Source: a bacterium
Lineage (GTDB): Bacteria > Electryoneota > RPQS01 > DYHQ01
Length of the DNA stretch: 64,000 nucleotides
Direction of reading: 5' to 3'
Assembly (NCBI GenBank): GCA_030622545.1
Contig: JAUXGA010000002.1
Location: forward strand, 1-64,000
Both the position numbers and the translations under genes were made by a program. How positions within the stretch are numbered: position 1 is the first letter of the stretch; each line of letters starts with the position of its first letter. Positions 8,584 through 17,179 of the stretch are shown here, piece by piece. Under the pieces are notes generated by a model that was not told the origin of the DNA, made no database searches, and saw only the letters and a program-made list of their open reading frames with translations.

Positions 8584-9327
8584 TCATTTTACTTCAGATT
8601 CTGCAGCGCGTTTATAATCCGTGAATCGCTGCTCAACTTGAAAGCGGAATTTAATAAACAGGAATTTTGCCATCCCTCTCGTCCGTGCTCGCGAAGGAAC
8701 ATAGACGCTGTCAATCAAAGGTTCATAGACAACTTCCATCTTCATTTCTTTCATCCGCCTCGGCAAAGGAAACGGCGCACCGGCAATCTTGAGCGGCGCT
8801 CCCGTCGTGGTGTCAATTGTCACTTTCGCCGCGAAACCGTCTCCCTTGAACTTATCCGGATTGCGAGGATTGTACGCAATCGTCGCCGTTCCGTCCTCAT
8901 GGATTTCCAGCAAACGAAACTCGTATTGACCGCGCAGCTCTTTCTTGAAAGCATCCAGCGGCCCGACTTTCATATGCTTGCCGTCATCGTCGTCGGAATC
9001 TTGTCTTTTGCTGTCGAGTGGAGTTCCGAAGCGGTCAGTTTCCGTGATGATTTTCTTGCCGTCCAAATCGCGTTCGACCACAGAAAAAGTCGTATCGCTC
9101 TTCTTGGCATCGCCTTTTTTGCTGACCATCTGATGGATGTCTTCCCTATGGTGAATGGTTCCTTTCAGGGTTTCCGAAATCTTGGTTTTATAAGTTTCGA
9201 CCGCGTCGAGCCATGCCGTCGGGACTTTCTTGGCTTCCTGTCCCCGAGCGTCAAAGGCAAGCAAATTCAACACAACAAAGAGCATCGCAATCGGCCACAA
9301 GCGACCTATCTGGGTTCGACCTGTCAT
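8584..9327 (-). CDS. Secreted/periplasmic hypothetical protein
   Basis: A 247-residue protein with a signal peptide (hydrophobic about 12-25, cleavage near AFDARGQ). A Shine-Dalgarno GAAGAAGG precedes the ATG. The mature part is rich in charged beta-type sequence and has a run of Asp (DSDDDD) near residue 110. The overall look, with alternating strands such as YEFRLLEIHEDGTATIAY, suggests a LolA-like or outer-membrane-associated fold, but I cannot assign a family. It is followed closely by mscS. Confidence 0.6.
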   Translation of the reverse strand: MTGRTQIGRLWPIAMLFVVLNLLAFDARGQEAKKVPTAWLDAVETYKTKISETLKGTIHHREDIHQMVSKKGDAKKSDTTFSVVERDLDGKKIITETDRFGTPLDSKRQDSDDDDGKHMKVGPLDAFKKELRGQYEFRLLEIHEDGTATIAYNPRNPDKFKGDGFAAKVTIDTTTGAPLKIAGAPFPLPRRMKEMKMEVVYEPLIDSVYVPSRARTRGMAKFLFIKFRFQVEQRFTDYKRAAESEVK

Positions 9328-9344
9328 GGTGTCACCTTCTTCTA

Positions 9345-9440
9345 ATTGCTTGCAGCCGACCCATTTACTCGCCGCGAATGGGTGCCCTCACCCTTCGCGC
9401 AAAAAAGGTCGGCCATTGCGGGTCTGGAGACCCACAACGG
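9345..9440. repeat. Three palindromic repeats in series (B, H, A)
   Basis: 9345-9362 is a reverse family B copy. 9373-9399 is family H (CGCGAA-T-GGGTG-CCCT-CACCC-TTCGCG). 9413-9440 is family A (CCATTGCGGGTC...GACCCACAACGG). Family A also occurs at 30247 and 46762. The cluster occupies the whole gap between two hypothetical genes. Confidence 0.7.
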
Positions 9441-9453
9441 CGAGCGATTTGAG

Positions 9454-10023
9454 CTACCATCCCGAACGGCCTTGCCAGCCGAGGGTAATCGAAAAGCCTG
9501 TGAACGCGCGCGACATATCGTCTTCGAATGGCATACCGAAACCGCGCGCTTGGATATAAAGCCGATGAGGCCAATCGCTCCAGCCGCGGCCAACCGTCAG
9601 AAACGGCACGCGCACGATGGCTTCACCCAACACATGGAATTCGTTATCCGTTTCCGGTTCGTAGTACGGATCCCAGTAGGTGTAGCCGCCGTAGTTTGTG
9701 GTTTTAGCGGAGACAGACAGCAAGGTGAACGCTACTCCAGTCGAAACCACAACACCGCTTCGATGGATTTTCCGGGAGAGCAAATTCAGCGGTGTCGCGC
9801 CTAATGAAATCGCGGCGACGGAAAAATTATCCGGGTAGCTCTTATAGCCGGCGATGTTCACTCCCATGTACCACCATCGCCACTGACCGCCAAACTCCAC
9901 CGTCGGCGCGCCATTACCTCGTTCCGGCGTCTGCACTCCTGCCCCAACCCACATGTAATCAGTGGCAAATCCCAGCAGAGTGGGGAGGAGCAGAGCGATT
10001 ATGATTATGAGATATCGTTTCAT
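9454..10023 (-). CDS. Probable outer-membrane/exported protein, function unknown
   Basis: A 189-residue protein starting with a short signal peptide (MKRYLIIIIALLLPTLLGFA). The mature sequence is Gly/Trp/Tyr-rich and of alternating polarity (for example GGQWRWWYMGVNIAGY and HRLYIQARGFGMPF). It ends with an aromatic residue, which would fit a small beta-barrel or barrel-like protein. I do not recognise the family. No clear ribosome binding site is visible. It lies just downstream of punA on the same strand. Confidence 0.55.
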   Translation of the reverse strand: MKRYLIIIIALLLPTLLGFATDYMWVGAGVQTPERGNGAPTVEFGGQWRWWYMGVNIAGYKSYPDNFSVAAISLGATPLNLLSRKIHRSGVVVSTGVAFTLLSVSAKTTNYGGYTYWDPYYEPETDNEFHVLGEAIVRVPFLTVGRGWSDWPHRLYIQARGFGMPFEDDMSRAFTGFSITLGWQGRSGW

Positions 10024-10042
10024 GTCAATTTAGGAGGGTAAC

Positions 10043-10864
10043 CTACATCCGCTCGATGACACCTTTCATGATTTCGGTAAGTTTAGGTTCGGCTTCGCGG
10101 GCGGTGCGTAAAATTTCAGGGATATTTGCTGGTTTCAAACAATCAGCAAAACCTTCGTCTGTGATGACCGACATGCCGAAGACTTCCATGTCCGCGTGGC
10201 GAGCGATAATCACTTCCGGCACGGTGGACATGCCGACGACATCAGCGCCCATAAGGCGGAACATTCGGTATTCGGCGCGCGTTTCCAAATTCGGCCCGGA
10301 TACAGCGGCGAAAACGCCTTTTTGCACGAGCAGTTTTTTATCAAGCGCAACCTGTTCAGCGATTTGAATTAATCTTTGCGAATACGGCTCACTCATATCC
10401 GGGAAGCGCACACCGAGGTCATCATGGTTTGGACCAATCAACGGATTATCGCCGAGCATATTGATATGGTCGTCGATGATCATCAGGTCACCGGAATGAT
10501 AGAGCGGATTGACGCAGCCGCACGCATTCGAAATTAGAAGCGCTTTGACGCCCATCGCTTTCATCACGCGTACGGGAAACGTGATTTCCTGCATCGTATA
10601 GCCTTCATAATAATGAAAGCGTCCCTGCATCGCCATCACTTTCTTACCCGCGAGACGACCGAAATGAAGTTTGCCCGCGTGAAATTCGACCGTCGAAAGC
10701 GGGAAATGCGGGATGTCTTCATAGGAAATCGTTACGGATGTATCGACATCATCCGCGAGTCCTCCCAGTCCGCTGCCGAGGATGATGCCGACCGAAGGCG
10801 CGGTTTTTATTTTCGAGCGAAGGAAGTCGCTGGTCTGTTTAATCTTGTCGAGGAGATTCATCAT
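10043..10864 (-). CDS. punA: Purine-nucleoside phosphorylase
   Basis: A trimeric-type PNP that cleaves inosine or guanosine to base and ribose-1-phosphate in purine salvage. Landmarks include the phosphate-binding GSGLGG, HAGKLHFG, MQGRFHYYEGY, the base-recognition GPNLETRAEYRM and VGMSTVPEV. At 273 residues from the ATG at 10864 (or 10861) the length fits the family. The start lies inside the divIVA 3' end, so the two genes overlap by about 25 bases and are probably co-transcribed with yggS-divIVA. Confidence 0.93.
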   Translation of the reverse strand: MMNLLDKIKQTSDFLRSKIKTAPSVGIILGSGLGGLADDVDTSVTISYEDIPHFPLSTVEFHAGKLHFGRLAGKKVMAMQGRFHYYEGYTMQEITFPVRVMKAMGVKALLISNACGCVNPLYHSGDLMIIDDHINMLGDNPLIGPNHDDLGVRFPDMSEPYSQRLIQIAEQVALDKKLLVQKGVFAAVSGPNLETRAEYRMFRLMGADVVGMSTVPEVIIARHADMEVFGMSVITDEGFADCLKPANIPEILRTAREAEPKLTEIMKGVIERM

Positions 10865-11333
10865 GATGAGGTTCCGATAATGGGGTTTCTTTTTCGAGCA
10901 TATCAATCAGTTCCTGCTGGGAACTCAAGAGAAAACGCAGCCGTTTGATGTAGGCGTCGCGCTGTATGGTGAGCCGCCGGAGTTCTTCGCGGATTTCATG
11001 CACCTGTCGCTGCGCTTCATGCATGATTTGTTCCGCTTCCGCGCGAGCTTCTCGCAGCAGCAAATCGTGTTCGCGTTCGGTGCTGGTACGCGCTTCTTCG
11101 AGAGTTTTTTGCGCGGTCAGCAGGCTTTCACGCAGGGATTTCTCCATCTGCTCATAACTTTCGAGCTGTGTTTTAGCCTTAAGATTCTCCTGCGCGAGCC
11201 GTTTGTTTTCGGCTTCGAGTTCGGCCAATTCATCCGATACTTTTTCTAAAAACGCGCGCACTTCCGCCGTATCGTAGCCGCGCATGGATTTCGAGAATTC
11301 CTGTTTGGAAATGTCTAAAGGGGAAAGCCTCAC
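10839..11333 (-). CDS. DivIVA-domain coiled-coil protein
   Basis: A 164-residue protein. The N-terminus reads MRLSPLDISKQEFSKSMRGY followed by DTAEVRAFLEKV, the conserved membrane-binding DivIVA/GpsB start. A long Glu/Lys/Arg-rich coiled coil spans roughly residues 30-140. DivIVA proteins mark negatively curved membrane and organise pole or septum functions. The start overlaps the yggS stop by four bases (ATGA), and the end overlaps punA. The yggS-divIVA neighbourhood is well known in other phyla. Confidence 0.92.
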   Translation of the reverse strand: MRLSPLDISKQEFSKSMRGYDTAEVRAFLEKVSDELAELEAENKRLAQENLKAKTQLESYEQMEKSLRESLLTAQKTLEEARTSTEREHDLLLREARAEAEQIMHEAQRQVHEIREELRRLTIQRDAYIKRLRFLLSSQQELIDMLEKETPLSEPHHDESPRQD

Positions 11334-12046
11334 AATTTGCTCCTTGCCCCGAAAAGGGCGGTTCCCAACCGGATTTCCGTCGCACCTTCCGCGATGGCGA
11401 TTTCGAAATCGTTGCTCATACCCATCGAGAGGATGTCCACGTCAAATCCGCCGGAATTCAGGTCATCAAAAAGTTTTTTCAATGTACGAAAAGCACCCGC
11501 GATGCGAGAGGTATCGCTGGTCAAAGGGCCGATAGTCATCAGACCTCTCAGGTGCAGATTCGGCTGCTCGGCACTTCGAGCAGCCAGCTCCAAAGCAGCT
11601 TCCGGCTCCACACCGAATTTCTGCAACTCGCCGGAGGTATTGACTTCGATAAGAACGTCTGTTGTGCGCTCGAGTTCGCCGGAGATGCGAGAGAGCGCCT
11701 CAACCAAATGAACACTGTCCACAGCGTCGATGCGGTCGAAAAGCTGCAAAGCTTTGCGTACTTTATTGCGCTGAAGGTGTCCGACCAGATGAAGTATTTC
11801 AGGTTTTTCTGACCCAAGAGGGCGCTGATGTTGCCATTTTTCAAGGGCTTCCTGAATGCGGTTCTCGCCGAAATGGCGCAGTCCCGCGGCATACGCTTTG
11901 CGGGCACTATCCAGCGGGTGGGTCTTCGTGATAGTGACCAGAGTGATGGAAGCGCTGTCGCGCCTGGCTTTTACCGCGGCAGCATCGATTCGCTCTTGGA
12001 TTTGTTCGAGCCGCATAGCAAACGGCTGTTCATTGAGATTTTTCAT
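11330..12046 (-). CDS. yggS: YggS-family PLP homeostasis protein
   Basis: A pyridoxal-phosphate-binding alanine-racemase-like TIM barrel, without racemase activity in studied relatives, that helps maintain PLP homeostasis. TLVTITKTHP carries the PLP lysine. GENRIQEA, LHLVGHLQRNK and GLMTIGP are all family hallmarks, and MGMSNDFEIAI closes the site. I prefer the ATG at 12046; a GTG at 12061 in the same frame is possible. It is the first gene of the minus-strand yggS-divIVA-punA run and is divergent from the lytic transglycosylase gene. Confidence 0.93.
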   Translation of the reverse strand: MKNLNEQPFAMRLEQIQERIDAAAVKARRDSASITLVTITKTHPLDSARKAYAAGLRHFGENRIQEALEKWQHQRPLGSEKPEILHLVGHLQRNKVRKALQLFDRIDAVDSVHLVEALSRISGELERTTDVLIEVNTSGELQKFGVEPEAALELAARSAEQPNLHLRGLMTIGPLTSDTSRIAGAFRTLKKLFDDLNSGGFDVDILSMGMSNDFEIAIAEGATEIRLGTALFGARSKL

Positions 12047-12225
12047 GATTGTATTTTTCACGAACTTAAAATATACATTCTTTTGCTGAGAATCGCAAGC
12101 AGGCGGATGGCATTTGCCGCGGCGAGAGGAGGGATTTCGGGGGGATGAGCGAGTCTATCCCTGTTAGGTCTGAGCGCAAATACCGGACATCCGGGATTCA
12201 GGGAGAGAAATGCCTCTTTTTTTAG

Positions 12226-12254
12226 TTGATTTACTCGAAAAAGATGAGTATCTT
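12226..12254 (+). promoter_or_regulatory. Candidate sigma-70-type promoter for the lytic transglycosylase
   Basis: TTGATT (12226-12231) and TATCTT (12249-12254) are separated by exactly 17 bases, about 88 bases before the gene start, in the 295-base divergent gap. The match to consensus is moderate and FCB-type promoters may differ, so this is tentative. Confidence 0.3.
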
Positions 12255-12341
12255 AGCAAAGAAAAGCGCAAAGAGTAAAATAGAACGGTTCCCGGCCGAT
12301 CTTTTCGGAGATTTCGGGAAGCAGAGAGGAGAGTTCGTCGT

Positions 12342-14264
12342 TTGATAAATCATCGTCAAACGCTTAATAAAAAGGCTCTTACGAGATTTAGCGCCTTTGG
12401 CATCATCGTTCTCTGTTCGGTGGTGGTGTTTATCGGTTGCACCGCCGGGAGAGCGATCCGGCCGGTACCGACGACATCCAAACCAACACCGACGAAATCC
12501 GTCCAAACGGGCACATCATCCGTTTCCAGTATTTCGCCGGATATCAGCGAGCGTGCAAAATGGTCGCGAGCGCGCAAATGCTACAAACGCGCGCTCAAGG
12601 AAGAAAAAGCCGCCAACACGGACAGCGCGGCGTTCTACTACGATATCAGTTTGCAGTATTTCAACGCGATTGATTTAGGCGCGATTGATGTTTCGATGAA
12701 GCATGTCCTGGCAGTTCAGCGGAAAGTTCAGGAAAGCTATGATAATTTCCTGGCGGGATTGGCGGAATTGCCCGCCATTACCGGAGCGCATGCCGTCTTG
12801 ACCGAAATCGCCCCTCCGCCTGAAATCCCACCGGAAACGACCGATGTAATTGCAGAAGAACCTGAACTGTCACCTGAGGAGGTGCGTGACACCTCCGTTG
12901 TGATTGCTTCGCATATCCAGCCGATATCGATGCTGCCTTCGGTGCCGATTTCGCACAATAAGCAGGTGAAAAATGCGATTAAGTTTTATCAGGGACGCGG
13001 GCGAAAAGTCATGCTTGCTTGGATGGCTCGCACCGCAGAGGTTTTCCCGCGCATTTGGCCTATTCTGCGGGAAGAAGGGATCCCTGAGGAAATCATCTAT
13101 CTGGCGATGGTCGAATCGGGTTTGAAATATAAAGCTTATTCACGTTCGAGAGCGTCGGGAATATGGCAATTCATCGCGTCCACTGGCCGTATTTACGGAT
13201 TGCACATTGACCGGCTTTACGATGAGCGGCGCCATGTGGAAAAAGAAACGGTTGCCGCATGCCGCTATTTGCGCAAGCTCCATGGTGATTTCGGAGACTG
13301 GTATCTGGCGATGGCGGCGTACAACTGCGGGGAGGGACGAGTTGCACGCCATATTAAACGGTATGGAACGAGGAACTTCTGGAAACTTCGCCGCCTTCCT
13401 CGGCAGACCCGCAATTATGTGCCCAGTTATTTAGCCACAAGGATAATCTGCGAGAATCCGGAAAAATACGGATTTCCGCCGTTGCCGAAGGAAGTACCGT
13501 GGGATTGCCGGACGGTTTATGTGAATGGCGCGTACAAGCTCGAAGACATCGCGAAAGCCGCGAACGCACCCCTGAAAGAAGTGATTCGTATCAATCCGGA
13601 GTTCATGCATGGGGCGACGTATTCTCCGCATGATTCGGTTATGGTGCGGCTGCCGTCGCACGCGAAGGGTGATGTCAGCGCAGGGCTGGCGGCGATCCCT
13701 AAAGCGAAATTGCCGGATGTGATTCAGCACCGGGTTCGGCGCGGTGAAACGCTTTCGCATATCGCGCAGAAGTATCGCTCGACAGTACGCGAAATATTAT
13801 CTATGCCGCAGAACGCGCGCGTGAAACCCCGGCGCATGAAACCCGGACAAACGATTTATGTGCCGATTTCGCCGCTGCACCTTGCGTCGAAAATGCGCCC
13901 GAAGACAACTAAGACATCCAAATCGGCGCCGGACAGCCGGATTACCTATACCGTTCAAAGGGGACAGACGCTTGGAGGAATCTCGCGCATCTTAGGGGTG
14001 TCGGTTCATAAGCTGTGTTCTTGGAATAATATCCGCAATCGCAATCAGATTTATCCGGGGCAGAAGCTTGTGGTGCGCGTGCCGTCTGACAAGATAAAAT
14101 CGGGGGGAAAGACTCCCAATTACCATACCGTTCGCCGCGGCGACACTGTTTGGGACATCGCGAATCGCTACGGCCGCCGGACGTCGGACATCCTCCGCTG
14201 GAATAACCTCTCGAAGCGTTCTCGCATCTACCCCGGCCAGAAGCTGCGGGTTCGTCCGAATTGA
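12342..14264 (+). CDS. Lytic transglycosylase with LysM repeats (MltD-like)
   Basis: A 640-residue murein-cleaving lipoprotein. A TTG start follows the strong ribosome binding site AGAGGAGAG. The signal peptide ends in a lipobox-like FIGC (Cys33). A helical region precedes the SLT domain (about 235-370), with catalytic Glu258 in AMVESGL and [12 protein letters not shown] and [10 protein letters not shown] downstream. Three C-terminal LysM modules begin with [29 protein letters not shown] and [13 protein letters not shown], and each ends in PGQ-x-I/L-x-V. The enzyme would cut glycan strands from the outer membrane or periplasm. Confidence 0.93.
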   Translation: MINHRQTLNKKALTRFSAFGIIVLCSVVVFIGCTAGRAIRPVPTTSKPTPTKSVQTGTSSVSSISPDISERAKWSRARKCYKRALKEEKAANTDSAAFYYDISLQYFNAIDLGAIDVSMKHVLAVQRKVQESYDNFLAGLAELPAITGAHAVLTEIAPPPEIPPETTDVIAEEPELSPEEVRDTSVVIASHIQPISMLPSVPISHNKQVKNAIKFYQGRGRKVMLAWMARTAEVFPRIWPILREEGIPEEIIYLAMVESGLKYKAYSRSRASGIWQFIASTGRIYGLHIDRLYDERRHVEKETVAACRYLRKLHGDFGDWYLAMAAYNCGEGRVARHIKRYGTRNFWKLRRLPRQTRNYVPSYLATRIICENPEKYGFPPLPKEVPWDCRTVYVNGAYKLEDIAKAANAPLKEVIRINPEFMHGATYSPHDSVMVRLPSHAKGDVSAGLAAIPKAKLPDVIQHRVRRGETLSHIAQKYRSTVREILSMPQNARVKPRRMKPGQTIYVPISPLHLASKMRPKTTKTSKSAPDSRITYTVQRGQTLGGISRILGVSVHKLCSWNNIRNRNQIYPGQKLVVRVPSDKIKSGGKTPNYHTVRRGDTVWDIANRYGRRTSDILRWNNLSKRSRIYPGQKLRVRPN

Positions 14265-14615
14265 GACCGCTTTATCGCGCGAAAGTATCATCACTGCGCA
14301 GCGGAAACCACTTCTTCGCTCACATCGTTTAATCGATAGAAGATATAGCCAAGGCAGGGTTTATTCTGATAGAACCCTGATGTGCGCCGATGAAAGGCTC
14401 CACCGGATTTTGCCGGAGAGCGAGGAGTAGGAGACATACACTCATCGGCTGATTTTTTTTCAGCCTGGGACCTTCTTTTCTGTGGTCGCCTTAAGCGCAC
14501 GACAGGCCGCCGCTGGGACTTGCGCCGCTTGTTGCTGTATGAAGGAGAGCGGAGAACTCGCGGGCGCGCCTCCCGAAAAAAGAAAGCATTCACGCAAAGC
14601 GTGGAGGAGGGCATT
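14265..14615. other. 351-base non-coding gap with hairpins
   Basis: I see no convincing gene here. The gap holds a 7-bp hairpin at 14355-14379 (CAGGGTT...AACCCTG) and a GGCTG-T8-CAGCC structure around 14447-14465, which could be a transcription stop. The last 15 bases carry the strong GGAGGAGG site of the HU gene. A minus-strand open frame across the gap looks like random coding. Confidence 0.5.
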
Positions 14616-14900
14616 ATGACAAAGCAGGATTTGGTTGATCAGCTTGCATCTGGAATTGGGCTGCCGAAACCCGAGGTTCAGGCTGTGGTTGACGGCTTTA
14701 TGAGCCTCGTTATGGACTCGGTTTCTTCAGGACAGCGCGTGGAACTGAGACGCTTTGGCGTGTGGAAACCGGTGATGCGAAAAGGCCGCCATCTGCGCAC
14801 CCCCGACGGTGCGCACGAAGTGGATCTTCCCGACCGGATGGTAGCGGTGTTCACCCCCGCCGCCGAATTCCGCGAACGCATGCAGGCCATTGCGGTGTAG
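14616..14900 (+). CDS. HU/IHF-family DNA-binding protein
   Basis: A 94-residue nucleoid protein. It starts MTKQDLVDQLASGIGLPKPE and has the central GQRVELRRFGVWKP, equivalent to the conserved G-x-x-V-x-L-x-G-F-G-x-F beta arm start, followed by the DNA-contacting arm. ATG at 14616 is preceded by GGAGGAGG at optimal spacing. A longer in-frame start upstream is rejected because of this site and family length. The C-terminus (FTPAAEFRERMQA) corresponds to F-K-P-G-K-x-L-R-x-x-V. It may be HU or IHF-like. Confidence 0.92.
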   Translation: MTKQDLVDQLASGIGLPKPEVQAVVDGFMSLVMDSVSSGQRVELRRFGVWKPVMRKGRHLRTPDGAHEVDLPDRMVAVFTPAAEFRERMQAIAV

Positions 14901-14941
14901 AACGCGGGCTTCAAAAATCTATCCCAACACAGGCGAGCAAT

Positions 14942-14975
14942 CTTTTTCGCCGAGCAGGGTCCCCCGACCCTGCCG
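14942..14975 (+). repeat. RAYT-linked palindrome R, copy 1
   Basis: The core GCAGGGTC-CCCC-GACCCTGC is a perfect 8-bp hairpin flanked by CGCCGA on the left and CG on the right. It lies upstream of the RAYT gene in direct orientation with copy 2. Confidence 0.8.
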
Positions 14976-15026
14976 CAATGAAGGGCAATCCGATTACTTT
15001 TGCTGGGCAGGACACATTAACCTTTT

Positions 15027-15056
15027 ATCGCCGAGCAGGGTCCCCTGACCCTGCCG
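15027..15056 (+). repeat. RAYT-linked palindrome R, copy 2
   Basis: Identical to copy 1 except for one loop base (CCCT for CCCC). It ends 11 bases before the RAYT start codon. Confidence 0.8.
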
Positions 15057-15066
15057 ACAAGAAAAA

Positions 15067-15549
15067 ATGCGTCGTCGTCACCAACAATTAGCTTTATCGC
15101 ATAGTATCCATTTCGTAACGACTGTGACTCGAATTCGCGGAAACTGGTTTCTCCACCGAAATATCTGTCGAGAGTTATTGGAATTGTTCGAGTGGTATCG
15201 CGCGAAGTTCTCTGTCGATTGTTTGGGTTATGTTTTAATGCCAGATCATTTACATGCGTTATTATTCCAAGAGGAAGAGGGGGAAATTATTCCTTCGATG
15301 ATAAGGGATTTCAAGAAACTGAGTTCACGGAGAGTTCGTCCTCCGGGCTACAATGGGAATACGCTATGGAGAGATAACTATGATGATGTGCCGGTACCGG
15401 GAATGAACGCAGTGGTAACGAAGTTGGAGTATATGCATCACAATCCTATCCGCCGCAATTTTGTGCAATCCTCTGAAGAATATTTATGGTCAAGTGCGCG
15501 AGATTATGCGGAGATGGAGAGTGGGATTGTTCAGTTAAGGAAGATTTAG
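15067..15549 (+). CDS. REP-associated tyrosine transposase (RAYT)
   Basis: A 160-residue Y1/IS200-like single-strand transposase of the RAYT class, which in other bacteria cuts and joins REP hairpins. The HUH motif appears as MPDHLHALLF (about residues 58-67). The nucleophile tyrosine is in LEYMHHNPIRRNF (about 120-132). The N-terminal strand HSIHFVTTVT and WRDNYDD in the middle also fit. It is bracketed by two direct copies of palindrome R upstream and one inverted copy 12 bases after the stop, the arrangement expected of a RAYT with its own REPs. The catalytic residues look intact, so it may be active. Confidence 0.88.
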   Translation: MRRRHQQLALSHSIHFVTTVTRIRGNWFLHRNICRELLELFEWYRAKFSVDCLGYVLMPDHLHALLFQEEEGEIIPSMIRDFKKLSSRRVRPPGYNGNTLWRDNYDDVPVPGMNAVVTKLEYMHHNPIRRNFVQSSEEYLWSSARDYAEMESGIVQLRKI

Positions 15550-15560
15550 CTGATTGATTC

Positions 15561-15589
15561 CGGCAGGGTCGGGGGACCCTGCTCGGCGA
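15561..15589 (-). repeat. RAYT-linked palindrome R, copy 3 (inverted)
   Basis: CGGCAGGGTC-GGGG-GACCCTGCTCGGCGA is the reverse complement of copies 1 and 2, so the RAYT gene is enclosed by inverted repeats. Confidence 0.8.
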
Positions 15590-15597
15590 GGGAATTC

Positions 15598-15622
15598 CGG
15601 GCGAATCTGGTGATTCGCCGTA
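15598..15622 (+). repeat. Palindromic repeat family E, copy 1
   Basis: The hairpin GGCGAATC-TGGT-GATTCGCC is at 15600-15619. A second copy at 43961-43990 has the same stem and loop TGGG. Confidence 0.7.
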
Positions 15623-15725
15623 GCGAGAGAATGTCGAGCACAGGAAAAGACAAGTTCAAGATAAAAATCATCATTTCATTCAACACACAGCTTCGTAACC
15701 GGAGCTAAGGAAAGGAGAAACGCAT

Positions 15726-15821
15726 TTGCCTTGTGGACGTAAACGGAAACGACATAAAATGTCAACACACAAACGTAAGAAGAGATTACGAAAGAACCGT
15801 CATAAGAAAAAGAATCGGTAG
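15726..15821 (+). CDS. AURKAIP1/COX24 (mS38-like) basic microprotein
   Basis: A 31-residue, extremely basic protein starting with TTG. It begins MPCGRKRKRHKMSTHKRKK and ends in a KNRHKKKNR stretch. This matches the tiny COX24/AURKAIP1-domain proteins of Bacteroidota-like bacteria, homologous to mitochondrial small-subunit protein mS38 and mycobacterial bS22, so it is probably a ribosomal protein. AGGAG at 15713-15717 lies 8 bases before the TTG. An internal ATG at 15759 would give only 20 residues, and the family's N-terminal MP-x-G-x-K-x-K-R-H-K favours the TTG. It is too short for routine gene calling. Confidence 0.85.
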   Translation: MPCGRKRKRHKMSTHKRKKRLRKNRHKKKNR

Positions 15822-15834
15822 ATTTTTTGTAAGG

Positions 15835-15910
15835 TAACCCCCCATATTCCCCCCGCAAACAGGGAGATATCTGACTTTCCCCCCGCTTGCGGGGGGATGA
15901 AGGGGGTCGG
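15835..15910. repeat. Palindromic repeat family G, copy 1
   Basis: C-run/G-run palindrome: CCCCCCGCTTGCGGGGGG at its core, preceded by an AACCCCCC half and followed by GATGAAGGGGGT. Shorter relatives are at 30205-30240 and 54726-54760. It fills the gap between the COX24-like gene and xseA. Confidence 0.65.
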
Positions 15911-15967
15911 TAGATGAGGGCACAATTTCCCACCTTCCGTAGAAACGGATAAATTCACAAACCGTCA

Positions 15968-17179
15968 TTGGAAGCAGAAAAAGTCTATCAGGTCAGTGAG
16001 CTGACCCGAGAAATTAAGCATACGCTCGAAGGAGCGTTTGGCGTTCTATGGGTCGAAGGCGAGATTTCCGGATATAAACGCCATTCGTCGGGACATCACT
16101 ATTTCACGCTGAAAGATAAGAACGCGCAGATTTCGGCGGTGATGTGGCGCGGGCGTGCGTCCAATTTGACGTTTCGCCCCGAAGACGGCATGAAAGTGCT
16201 CGCTTGGGGCAGCATCAACGTCTATGAAGCGGGCGGACGTTATCAGCTTGATGTTTTGATGCTGCGGCCTGCGGGCGTCGGCGAGCTGCAAATCGCTTTC
16301 GAAAAGCTGAAAAAGCGACTGGCAGCCGAAGGACTTTTCGACGAAGCGCGTAAACGTTCCCTGCCGGAATTTCCCGAAAGTATCGGCATCGTCACATCGC
16401 CCACTGGCGCGGTGATTGAAGACATGCGCGCTGTTGCGGCGAAACGTTGGCCTGCGGCGCAGCTTGTTTTGGCTCCCGCGCGCGTGCAGGGAGAAGGTGC
16501 CGCTGCTGAAATCGCCGACGCGATTCGTGCGCTGAATGCGAGCGGCGATGTGGATGTGATTGTCGTCGGTCGTGGCGGCGGTTCGCTGGAAGATTTATGG
16601 CCGTTCAACGAAGAAATCGTCGCGCGAGCGATTTTCACCTCGAAGATTCCGGTGGTTTCCGCGGTTGGGCATGAGATTGATTTTACGATAGCGGATTTCG
16701 TCGCGGATGTGCGCGCACCGACTCCCAGCGCGGCGATGGAAATGATTTTGCCGGACGCTGCGGAAATCACAGAACAGATTGCGACATTGCGCACGCTGCT
16801 TCACAATCGCGTGGAACGAATTATCGGTGATGGACGGGCAGGCTTGCAGGCGCTGGCGACACACTGGGCGCTACGCCGTCCGGCGGAACTTGTGCGCGGA
16901 CACAGGCAGCGCTTGGATGAATTGGTGACGCGGCTGCAGTCGTCCACGACGCATACTGTCGAAAACGCGCGGTTGCGGTTCGAACATTTTCAGGATTTAC
17001 TTCGCGCGCACAATCCGGAGAACGTGCTATCGCGCGGGTTTGCGATTGTCCGGCGTGATGATGGTTCTGTTCTGCGAGATGCGCAGAGCGCGCGGATTCA
17101 AGAAACCCTTCATATCCACCTTCGTCGCGGCGAATTGGACGCGGCGGTGACAACCAAACATTCCCCACAGGAATCTTAA
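15968..17179 (+). CDS. xseA: Exodeoxyribonuclease VII large subunit
   Basis: A 403-residue large subunit of ExoVII, which degrades single-stranded DNA to oligonucleotides. The N-terminal OB fold contains LWVEGEISGYKRHSSGHHYF and LKDKNAQISAVMWR. The catalytic domain has IGIVTSPTGAVIEDM and VIVVGRGGGSLEDLWPFNEE, then PVVSAVGHEIDFTIADFVAD. A helical region follows, and NVLSRGFAIV closes it. The start is taken as the TTG at 15968; its ribosome binding site is weak. The stop abuts the xseB ATG, so the subunits are co-translated. Confidence 0.95.
   Translation: MEAEKVYQVSELTREIKHTLEGAFGVLWVEGEISGYKRHSSGHHYFTLKDKNAQISAVMWRGRASNLTFRPEDGMKVLAWGSINVYEAGGRYQLDVLMLRPAGVGELQIAFEKLKKRLAAEGLFDEARKRSLPEFPESIGIVTSPTGAVIEDMRAVAAKRWPAAQLVLAPARVQGEGAAAEIADAIRALNASGDVDVIVVGRGGGSLEDLWPFNEEIVARAIFTSKIPVVSAVGHEIDFTIADFVADVRAPTPSAAMEMILPDAAEITEQIATLRTLLHNRVERIIGDGRAGLQALATHWALRRPAELVRGHRQRLDELVTRLQSSTTHTVENARLRFEHFQDLLRAHNPENVLSRGFAIVRRDDGSVLRDAQSARIQETLHIHLRRGELDAAVTTKHSPQES

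Noticed and set aside
14291-14614. Minus-strand frame in the gap before the HU gene
   Set aside because: Arg/Ser-rich start, no ribosome binding site and no family resemblance; treated as non-coding.
14942-15589. CRISPR array
   Set aside because: Only three palindrome copies, at irregular spacing and with one inverted; no spacer-repeat periodicity and no cas genes.
15676-15933. Minus-strand frame across the COX24-like gene and repeat G
   Set aside because: It is antisense to a clear basic microprotein with a good ribosome binding site and runs through a palindromic repeat.
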